Below, one piece after another: positions 9,715-16,423 of a stretch of DNA of 46,710 bases. How positions within the stretch are numbered: the stretch's first letter is position 1; every line of letters starts with the position of its first letter. The translations under genes and the position numbers were made by a program. The notes under the pieces were generated by a model. It did not search any database. It saw nothing but the letters and a program-made list of their open reading frames with translations, and had not been told where the DNA came from. Source of the stretch: Porphyromonadaceae bacterium UBA4259 (GTDB taxonomy: Bacteria > Bacteroidota > Bacteroidia > Bacteroidales > Muribaculaceae); the NCBI GenBank assembly GCA_002396125.1, contig DGWL01000094.1:1-46710 (forward strand), written 5' to 3'.

Positions 9715-9756
9715 CACACCGCTATTAGACAGCGAGTGTGTTCTAATAGCGGTGTG
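9715..9756 (-). promoter_or_regulatory. Perfect 15-bp hairpin in the leader of the Oar operon
   Basis: CACACCGCTATTAGA at 9715-9729 pairs exactly with TCTAATAGCGGTGTG at 9742-9756 around a 12-base loop. It lies about 90 bases ahead of the receptor start and inside the predicted leader. There is no clean T-run on either side, so it is not an obvious intrinsic terminator; it could be an attenuator, a stability element or a processed hairpin. Confidence 0.65.
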
Positions 9757-9896
9757 AGTATACATTAATTGACCTTGCATTCTCGTTGAGCGATATCAAA
9801 TCCCCGGCAGCAATTACCTGACTGCCAAGATGGAAACCCTCAAATATAAGAAACTGCAATAGTGTCATTTGTTTTATTATGCACAAAATTACGGTG

Positions 9897-9927
9897 CAAA
9901 GGTATTGATATTTTTCGTAATAGAAAA
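9897..9927 (-). promoter_or_regulatory. Promoter of the Oar/lipoprotein operon
   Basis: TACCTTTG at 9897-9904 (minus strand) fits TAnnTTTG exactly. A T-run at about 9924-9927 takes the -33 position. The start would give a leader of about 260 bases before the receptor ATG, including the 9715-9756 hairpin. The 490-base gap between this receptor and the next upstream gene thus holds leader, promoter and the upstream gene's terminator, and no convincing gene. Confidence 0.55.
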
Positions 9928-10057
9928 ACCCTTGACAAAACATTTTTCAACATTAACTATTTTAACAAATCAGCGACCCATCGCCCTAGCGCCTACTACC
10001 ATTGACAATCAACACTTTAAAACATGATTTTATCAAAATTTGTTAAAATTAAAGCAT

Positions 10058-10090
10058 AATGGCGGCACCGTTTCATGGGGTACCGCCATT
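10058..10090 (-). terminator. Terminator after the 10119..12602 receptor gene
   Basis: AATGGCGGCACC (10058-10069) pairs with GGTACCGCCATT (10079-10090), 12 bp with one G-U pair, and is followed on the minus strand by ATGCTTTAATTTT. It sits about 30 bases past the stop. Confidence 0.7.
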
Positions 10091-10118
10091 GTTTTACATG
10101 TTGCCACGCAACTCACTG

Positions 10119-12602
10119 TCAGTTACCTTGCATTTGGCCTTGTTGTGAGCCGGTTGCAGAGCCTTGTTGTGAGCCGCCCACCACGTCGTTGTTCTCGATG
10201 GTCTTGGCTGTGGTCTTAACTCGGGCCTTGAGCGAGCCAAAGCGGTAGCTCACACTAATGCGGAAACCGCGCGATATCCATTTGTTCTTGCTCCAGCCTG
10301 TGTAATCACCCTGAGTGATGTAAGACTTCATGGTGTTGAACTTGCTCGAGTTTAGGAAGTTGTCGGCACTCAGGCGCACTGTGAGGCGGTCCTCCTTGAG
10401 GAACGAGCGCTGCAAGCCCAGGTTGTAGAACCAACTGCCGCTGTAATGTCCGTAGAGGCCGTTGATGCCGCCACTCCACTCGCCACCGCTCACGCTCAGA
10501 CGCAGTTTCCAGGGCAGTTGCTGGTTGAGTTGGGCATAGAAGAACGAGTTCCAGCGCTTGTTCTTGAGGCCCAGTTCGTCGCTCTTGTAGCGGCTGTGGC
10601 CCACGTTGCCATTGAAGGTAAAACTGGTATTCTTGCTGATAGTCCACTGCACGAATCCGCTAAGCCCCAGGTTGCGGCTCTTGAGTGTGTTGGCATAGGT
10701 TGACACTTGGATGTCGCCATCGGCATATTGAACGCCGGTAATTTGATTAGTGCTGAACGAGATGCTTGGGCTGAGGCTGAAGGTGAGTTTCGAGCCAATC
10801 TGCATGTAGGTCATCGTTATGCTGTGGTTGCGCGAGCTGCTCAAGTGGGGATTGCCAAATGAGCGACTGGTTGGACTCTCGTCAACGGCAGGATTCAGGT
10901 AATTGATGCCGGGGCGCTGAATGGTGGTGCTGTAGTTAATCTTGAGGCTATGAGCCCAGTCAAACTTATATTCCACGCTCAGGTCGGGCACAAGGTCGCT
11001 GAGGTTGCGATGGTAGTTGTCCTGCTTGCCATCGGGGAACTCGGCGTTGAGGCGGCTGTACTCGTAGCGCAGTCCGGCACGGGTTGTCCAGTTGTTCTTG
11101 CTGAAACGGTAGCTCAGGTAGGCAGCCGCCACGTGAGTGCGATGGTTGAACATGGTGGTGTTGTTCATCTCGGGCATGCCGGTGTAGTCGAATGCTGCCT
11201 CGCTCTTGTTCAGGCGATTGATATATTTCACACCGGTTTCAATCTGGTGATATTTTGCGAAGGGGCGTGTCCAGTCGAGCTGGAAGGTGTGCTCGGCAAA
11301 ATTCTCCTTAGTGTCATTAATTTGCCCAGTGTAAGGGAACGGGCAATTTAACATGTCGCTAAACTCCGAGATTGTCTTGCTCCCGTTGTGATTGGTCGAG
11401 AGCATGTAGCTCAGGGTGAGCAGTTCACCCGGGTGACGCAGCTTGCGCTGGTAGTCGAGTCGTCCGTGCAGGTCATAGAAGTCACCCTTGGGCGAATGAC
11501 CATTGGTGGTGTACTTGTACAGGACATTGCCACTTGCGTCTCTCATGCTGTTATGGTTGAGGCCGTCGCCTCGGTAATCGTAGTAGAATCCACCAAACGA
11601 GAGCGACACCAGGTTCATTGTGTCGGGTTCCCAGCTGGCGCTTAGCTCACCATAGTGCACGTTGACATTGGCCCGCGAGTCGTTGTTGAAACTTAGCACG
11701 TTGCCCGAGTTGGCATAGGTGTACTCGTACTCGCTCAAGTTGTGCGAACTGTGACGGTTCTGGCCGTGGTAGCCATAGTTGAGCGAAGCCACCACCTTAT
11801 TGACTTGAGCAGTGATATTGGCGTTGCCATTAATGCTGCCTGTGTTGTTCACGCCGGCGCCCACGGTGCCAGTCACGCCATTCATGGTGGCGCCACCGCC
11901 GCCTCCAAAGTCGGCCATCACAATGTTGAGGATGGCGCTTGTGCCCTCGGCGTCATATTTTGCTCCAGGGTCGGTAATCACCTCAATCTTTTTAATCATG
12001 CTCGCCGGCACAGCCTTGAGTATCTCCTTCATGTTCTGACCACTGAGTGCGGGGTCGGGGTGGCCGTTGCGGTACACCTTGAATGAAGTAGTGCCTTTCA
12101 CACGAATCTCATCCTGACCGTCGACGGTGACCATGGGAACCTTCTTGAGCATGTCGAGCACGTTGTTAGTCTTGCTATCAGCATCGGCCTGCACATCATA
12201 GGCGAGGCGGTCGATCTCGGTCTTTACCAGTTGTCGCTGAGTGCTCACCACAACTTCCTTGAGCATTGTTGCCGATGTTGTGAGCACAATGGTACCTAGC
12301 TGTGCCGTGGGATTAGACTTCGACACCTCGAAGTTTCGCTTCTCCTCGGTCATTCCCACGAAATTCACTTTCATCATGTAGCCGCCGGCCTTGGCGATAG
12401 GTTGATTCACTTTTCCAAAGGCATCGCTCACGCCGCTAGCAATCACTGTGCTGGTGTCGTTGCTGTTATAGATGTAGATTGTGGCGAACGGAATTCCCTC
12501 GCCCTCGTTGTCGTTCACCTGGCATTGCACACTCATGCTCTGAGCCATTGCCGCCGCGGTACACGCAAGTGTAATTAGGATAGATAATAATAACTTTTTC
12601 AT
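10119..12602 (-). CDS. Outer-membrane beta-barrel family receptor (TonB receptor-like)
   Basis: An 827-residue outer-membrane protein. Residues 1-20 are a signal peptide ending in AMAQ. A carboxypeptidase-regulatory-like domain follows (about 24-108, GIPFATIYIYN), then a TonB plug-like domain (about 112-235, LKEVVVSTQRQLVKTEIDRL, MLKKVPMVTVDG, IKKIEVITDPGAKYDAEGTSAILNIV), then a barrel of the outer-membrane beta-barrel protein family 3 type. This family lies close to TonB-dependent receptors but has no known common substrate. The barrel ends near SYRFGSLKARV; an extra tail of about 35 residues follows, ending with two GSQQG-type repeats. It is a single-gene unit with its own promoter and terminator, on the same strand as the Oar operon. 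Confidence 0.88.
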   Translation of the reverse strand: MKKLLLSILITLACTAAAMAQSMSVQCQVNDNEGEGIPFATIYIYNSNDTSTVIASGVSDAFGKVNQPIAKAGGYMMKVNFVGMTEEKRNFEVSKSNPTAQLGTIVLTTSATMLKEVVVSTQRQLVKTEIDRLAYDVQADADSKTNNVLDMLKKVPMVTVDGQDEIRVKGTTSFKVYRNGHPDPALSGQNMKEILKAVPASMIKKIEVITDPGAKYDAEGTSAILNIVMADFGGGGGATMNGVTGTVGAGVNNTGSINGNANITAQVNKVVASLNYGYHGQNRHSSHNLSEYEYTYANSGNVLSFNNDSRANVNVHYGELSASWEPDTMNLVSLSFGGFYYDYRGDGLNHNSMRDASGNVLYKYTTNGHSPKGDFYDLHGRLDYQRKLRHPGELLTLSYMLSTNHNGSKTISEFSDMLNCPFPYTGQINDTKENFAEHTFQLDWTRPFAKYHQIETGVKYINRLNKSEAAFDYTGMPEMNNTTMFNHRTHVAAAYLSYRFSKNNWTTRAGLRYEYSRLNAEFPDGKQDNYHRNLSDLVPDLSVEYKFDWAHSLKINYSTTIQRPGINYLNPAVDESPTSRSFGNPHLSSSRNHSITMTYMQIGSKLTFSLSPSISFSTNQITGVQYADGDIQVSTYANTLKSRNLGLSGFVQWTISKNTSFTFNGNVGHSRYKSDELGLKNKRWNSFFYAQLNQQLPWKLRLSVSGGEWSGGINGLYGHYSGSWFYNLGLQRSFLKEDRLTVRLSADNFLNSSKFNTMKSYITQGDYTGWSKNKWISRGFRISVSYRFGSLKARVKTTAKTIENNDVVGGSQQGSATGSQQGQMQGN

Positions 12603-12657
12603 CTGCTCTTCGTGTGTATTTTGTGTTTTGCAATGTGTTATTTGCCCATTAGACGCA

Positions 12658-12690
12658 CAAAGGTGGTGAAATGTTTCAGAATTTAGACAA
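12658..12690 (-). promoter_or_regulatory. Promoter of the 10119..12602 gene
   Basis: CACCTTTG at 12658-12665 (minus strand) differs from TAnnTTTG at one base, with TTG at 12688-12690 as a -33 element. The leader would be about 50 bases. Confidence 0.45.
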
Positions 12691-12738
12691 GTTTTTTTAT
12701 TTAAAAGTGTTAAAAGGAAAAAATAGAGGCGAAGGTAG

Positions 12739-12787
12739 AAAAAAGTGAAACGGGAAATGTGGAAGGCTTGTTCCTCATTCCCCGTTT
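12739..12787 (-). terminator. Terminator after the 12820..13509 gene
   Basis: A 17-bp stem between 12748-12764 and 12771-12787 (core AAACGGG/CCCGTTT, two mismatches) with a 6-base loop is followed on the minus strand by CACTTTTTTC. It lies about 30 bases past the stop. Confidence 0.85.
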
Positions 12788-12819
12788 TTCTTTTACACGT
12801 CTTTTCTACACCCGCAGCT

Positions 12820-13509
12820 TTAGAAGTTCACACCAAAGTTCAGATAGAAGGTGCGGTTGCTGCTGGAGTTATAGTCGTCGTGGCTGATGTTTGCCAAGCC
12901 AATGTCGTAGGTGAGGTCGAGGTAGAACATGCTGAATCCCACACCACAACCAATGCGCAAACCGCCATCAAAGCGCTTAAATCCGGGCACACCAAGTTTG
13001 GTTTCATCGCCAAAGGCGCCTGTCTTGGTCTTAGAGATGTAATCCTTGATGTTTCCATCAACACCCACTGCCAGGTAACCGCCAAAGAGTGGATGAATCG
13101 ATAGACCAAAGTCGGTGTAGTGGATGTACTTGAAGGTGAGAGGCAACTCCAAGTAGCTGAGGCTAGTGGTCCAGTTTTCACTTTTGCCACCCTTGTTAAC
13201 GTAGCTGAGGCCTGTTTCAAAGAAAACCGGAGCGCGATTGGTGATTTGGAAGCCCACAACGCCACCCAGGTGCAGACCTGTCTTGCTGCTACCGGCATAG
13301 GTTATGCCGTCGCCGCTAACGTGCGAAAAAGCAGGGCCTATGCGCACACCGAAGTACATGTCCTTGCCATAATAGTTTCTAATCCAGCGACTGCTACTGC
13401 GCTCGTAGTCATAACGATTGCTGGGACCTGGGCCATAGTTGTGTCGCTGGGCCATCATGGGCAGTGTGGCCATCAAAGCCACCATTGCCAGAGTGAATAA
13501 TTTCTTCAT
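12820..13509 (-). CDS. Small outer-membrane beta-barrel protein (PorT-like family)
   Basis: A 229-residue exported protein. The signal peptide covers about residues 1-20 (ALMATLPMMAQ). A Tyr/Arg/Ser-rich stretch (about 21-48) precedes an 8-strand-type barrel with alternating hydrophobic strands such as MYFGVRIGPAFSHVSG, GLHLGGVVGFQI, PVFFETGLSYVNKGG, LSYLELPLTFKYI and the C-terminal FYLNFGVNF, which ends in Phe as outer-membrane strands usually do. This is the general porin-family/outer-membrane beta-barrel domain 2 pattern shared with PorT; I cannot say it is PorT itself. It has its own promoter and terminator, so it is likely monocistronic. Function is unknown beyond an outer-membrane location. 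Confidence 0.85.
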   Translation of the reverse strand: MKKLFTLAMVALMATLPMMAQRHNYGPGPSNRYDYERSSSRWIRNYYGKDMYFGVRIGPAFSHVSGDGITYAGSSKTGLHLGGVVGFQITNRAPVFFETGLSYVNKGGKSENWTTSLSYLELPLTFKYIHYTDFGLSIHPLFGGYLAVGVDGNIKDYISKTKTGAFGDETKLGVPGFKRFDGGLRIGCGVGFSMFYLDLTYDIGLANISHDDYNSSSNRTFYLNFGVNF

Positions 13510-13547
13510 AATCGTTCTATTTTATTGGTTATTGATAGTCTAGAGTG

Positions 13548-13555
13548 CAAATGTA
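13548..13555 (-). promoter_or_regulatory. -7 element of the 12820..13509 gene
   Basis: TACATTTG on the minus strand matches TAnnTTTG exactly, about 40 bases ahead of the ATG. The -33 element is not clear. The remainder of the 320-base gap up to 13828 shows only short frames without support. Confidence 0.5.
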
Positions 13556-13828
13556 GGAATTTTTCATTTAAGATACCATAAAAAAAGGATAAAAAGTTTT
13601 TAAGCAAAAATTGGCTACAGAAGAATAAGAACATGGAACAGTTGCTGGTTTCGCTTTTTTATCTAACAAAGAAAACAAAGATTTTTTGTTCATATTGTTG
13701 TACATTTGCTGATTTTGTTTGAATGAATTTCCAGCGCAAACAGGCCTTTTGATGCCGTGAGACACCACTTTTGGGCAGGAAAAACACAGCTATAATTAGC
13801 CAAAGTAGTGCGCCTCACCTCTCTCCCA

Positions 13829-16225
13829 CTAACTAAGAATACTGGGCAGCAAGAGGGTGCCGGTGGGTAGAGTGCCGGTGAGGTGAAAGCGAGCACTGCG
13901 GGTGGGAGGCATGATGATGGGACGCGACAAGGGTGCGGCGAAGATGCCGCTTGCTGTCACCTTATTTATAATATAGCCATGACAACTTGACCCGCGTTCT
14001 CCTCGCAGCATTAGAGCTACGTTGCCGCTGCCGTTGGGCCAGGTAAAGAGGTTCCAGGTGATGCGCCTCGGCCTGGTGCGCATGAGCACATCGGTGATGA
14101 TAGGATGCGACAAGTAGGCTACCTCGACTGCGGCTGCCGATTGCTCGTCACTCAAGTCGAGCAAAGCCCCCGAAGAGTCGACAGCCAGCGCGTGCCTAGA
14201 GTCGCTGTATAAGTTTGACAACTGCAGGTCGCGCCGATAGCTCGCCATCGACGGCATCACCACTTGCACTTGTCCGCCGGCCGATGCAATCCACAGTTCG
14301 CGCTCACGGTTGTTCCATGCAAGCTGTGCAGTGACATCAACACCGGTAATTACACGCGTGAGCGTGCTGCCCTTGATAAAACAGAGTTCTCCATGCCGCG
14401 ACACCATCCACACACCATCGCCACCGGCACATGGTGTAGAGCCTGAGCCGATGACAAGCGAACTGATGAGACGAGGTTCGCCAAAGTTTCCATTCACTTG
14501 CTGCGGCAGTGCCATGATGCCCTCGTCGGTGAAAAGATACACAGGATAACGCCCAAATCCACCAGAATAGATGGGTCGGCATGCCGCTGCCAGCCCCATG
14601 ATGCTTGTGCCGCTCACCGCCGCGCGCCACTGCGTCACCAGTGGGTTACCGACAGCACTCACCACCAGCGCGCCACCCGATGGCAAGTCGATGTGGTCGC
14701 TGCCGCTAGTGCCGGCTGTGCCGGTGGTCATGACATTATTGCTCAACGATGGATTTATGTAGACAGCCATTCCTGTGCCGTCGAGCGGCGAGAGTGGAGC
14801 CTCCCATTTCCTGCCACCCACCGCGATGGTAATGCGCGTGGCACGCACATCGGGGAAAGCAATCAGCGGATTGAGCGACGTGGCACTAAAAGCCGTCGTT
14901 GCCGTGGTGGTAATCACGGCATCGCCCTGAGGGGTGTTGAGCGTCACAATCACGATAGCTGCACCATGTCCCTGAGCGATATTGTCGGTTGCCAGCCAGG
15001 GCAAAACTGCCCAAGGGCATGACAAGCGTTGCACTCGCGGAGCATGATAGAGGCGGCCGTTGTGCTCCATTGCCACTCGTCCCACCTGCCGACTTGAGGC
15101 ATCTAGCAGCACCCGCGATGCTTGGTCGGCAGTGAGGTGTCGGCCTTGCAGCATCATAGCGTTAATGGCATAGCACGAGAGTCCCGGCAACACTTGTTGA
15201 GACGACACCACGACACCCACACCGTCGAATCCGCTGCCGTCGAGCGTCGAGGTCGATGCCACCACTTGCCAGCCCCCTTTGAGCACTTGCTGCGTGATGC
15301 TACTTGCCGACACCGGGCGCGGCCCGAGCTCCAGGATGTAACGTCGCGTGCCACTCGAGGTAGAGATAGAGCAGCGGTAATCGATGCTAGTCGCATCGAC
15401 TACAGGGGCCTGAGTGGAAACCATCACGTCGATGGCTTTTACCAAGTGTCGCCATGTCTCCCCCACCCCGCTTGCCATGGTGATTCCCAAGCGATAACTA
15501 TCGAGCGAGAGTGTGAGCGACGACACGCCGGCATAACTGCCACCGGCTGTGTAGACCTGGGCACTGGAGCGATGAATGCCGCCGGCAAGGTGATGGCCCA
15601 CCATCACGGGTTGGGAAAGCCACAGGTAACTATCGTCCCACAGGCGCACGCCATAGCGCGCTAGCATAACTCCCGTGAATCGTCCTTGCCGGGCTGCTGC
15701 GCCGGCCATCGAGGTCACACCATTGCGCACAATACGCGACAGGGAATCGACATCGGCGCCCGACAATGGTGCCTGCCAGGCGGTGTAGGGGGTAGCAAAC
15801 TCGTAGTCGCCCACGTCAATGGTGTGGGTTGTCGACTCCACAGCGGCCAGGTGAACTTGTGGAATCGCGTCGGCGAGGTTAAGACGGGTGTAGCCTGTGG
15901 AGGTGCGCAGCAGCAGTTCGTTACCTTGCTCGGTGACAACTACTAGCAACTCGCCAACCCTGTGGGCACTGTAGACGGAGCAACCGGGTTCAAGCACCAC
16001 AGTGTCGTCCAGCACTACGTTGCCATCGCGCAGCAACAGGGTGCGGTCGTCATCAACGAGCAGCACCCGGTCACCCTCATGCAGCTGCGCCATCTTCCGC
16101 GGCACACCCACCACTTCAAGCGCTTGCTCGCGCTCACGCATGTTAATCAACTCGCTGGCACTACCAGCCACTGCACTCTCGCCATTGTGAAGCTCACGGA
16201 TTCCGGTGTGAATAATGTTTTTCAT
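13829..16225 (-). CDS. Orphan phage virion-like protein (beta-propeller-like)
   Basis: A 798-residue product from the ATG at 16225. The frame extends to a TTG at 16249, but that codon lies inside the promoter. There is no signal peptide and no membrane segment, unlike all its near neighbours, so it is probably cytoplasmic. The N-terminus (IIHTGIRELHNGESAV, ELINMREREQALEVVG) and segments such as LARYGVRLWDDSYLWLSQP, VYLFTDEGIMALPQ and GVWMVSRHGELCFIKG resemble virion structural proteins of Bacteroidetes prophages as I remember them; that is memory, not a search. Repeated blade-like stretches suggest beta-propeller folding. By eye it is more GC-rich than the genes around it, a sign of transfer. 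No capsid, terminase, portal, lysis or integrase gene is near, so it is either a domesticated relic or a protein of another kind. Confidence 0.75.
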   Translation of the reverse strand: MKNIIHTGIRELHNGESAVAGSASELINMREREQALEVVGVPRKMAQLHEGDRVLLVDDDRTLLLRDGNVVLDDTVVLEPGCSVYSAHRVGELLVVVTEQGNELLLRTSTGYTRLNLADAIPQVHLAAVESTTHTIDVGDYEFATPYTAWQAPLSGADVDSLSRIVRNGVTSMAGAAARQGRFTGVMLARYGVRLWDDSYLWLSQPVMVGHHLAGGIHRSSAQVYTAGGSYAGVSSLTLSLDSYRLGITMASGVGETWRHLVKAIDVMVSTQAPVVDATSIDYRCSISTSSGTRRYILELGPRPVSASSITQQVLKGGWQVVASTSTLDGSGFDGVGVVVSSQQVLPGLSCYAINAMMLQGRHLTADQASRVLLDASSRQVGRVAMEHNGRLYHAPRVQRLSCPWAVLPWLATDNIAQGHGAAIVIVTLNTPQGDAVITTTATTAFSATSLNPLIAFPDVRATRITIAVGGRKWEAPLSPLDGTGMAVYINPSLSNNVMTTGTAGTSGSDHIDLPSGGALVVSAVGNPLVTQWRAAVSGTSIMGLAAACRPIYSGGFGRYPVYLFTDEGIMALPQQVNGNFGEPRLISSLVIGSGSTPCAGGDGVWMVSRHGELCFIKGSTLTRVITGVDVTAQLAWNNRERELWIASAGGQVQVVMPSMASYRRDLQLSNLYSDSRHALAVDSSGALLDLSDEQSAAAVEVAYLSHPIITDVLMRTRPRRITWNLFTWPNGSGNVALMLRGERGSSCHGYIINKVTASGIFAAPLSRPIIMPPTRSARFHLTGTLPTGTLLLPSILS

Positions 16226-16246
16226 GATAGGTACGGTTTTTTCGCG

Positions 16247-16277
16247 CAAAAATATTTCACGCCAACCACCGCGGCAA
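16247..16277 (-). promoter_or_regulatory. Promoter of the orphan phage-like gene
   Basis: TATTTTTG at 16247-16254 (minus strand) matches TAnnTTTG exactly and TTG at 16275-16277 lies 20 bases upstream. The leader to the ATG at 16225 would be only about 15 bases. This shows the gene carries a normal host-type promoter and decides against the TTG start at 16249. Confidence 0.6.
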
Positions 16278-16363
16278 GGTTAAAAAAACACAGCTCCTCA
16301 CTGTGCTTTCTCACACAAATAAAGATTGCAGGCAAATATATTGGTACCCAGTGGAGAAATATC

Positions 16364-16400
16364 AAGAGCCGCGTCCCTTGTGCTCGGGAACGCGGCTCTT
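16364..16400 (-). terminator. Terminator after the S8 protease gene
   Basis: AAGAGCCGCGTCCC (16364-16377) pairs with GGGAACGCGGCTCTT (16386-16400) almost perfectly, with an 8-base loop. The following minus-strand tail TGATATTTCTC is only moderately T-rich. It lies about 25 bases past the stop. Confidence 0.75.
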
Positions 16401-16423
16401 GCAATTATGGAGGAAAGGGATTG

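Noticed and set aside
9743..9943. A 66-codon minus-strand frame in the leader of the Oar operon
   Set aside because: Its start overlaps the promoter and it runs through the hairpin; the sequence has no recognisable features and no start signal.
13701..13708. An exact TACATTTG on the plus strand in the gap at 13.7 kb, a possible promoter
   Set aside because: There is no -33 element at suitable spacing and no plus-strand gene or structured RNA downstream; the motif is short enough to occur by chance.
13568..13768. Short minus-strand frame in the gap before the 12820..13509 gene
   Set aside because: No promoter, no family similarity and very low-complexity composition; the gap is better explained by the leader of the outer-membrane gene.
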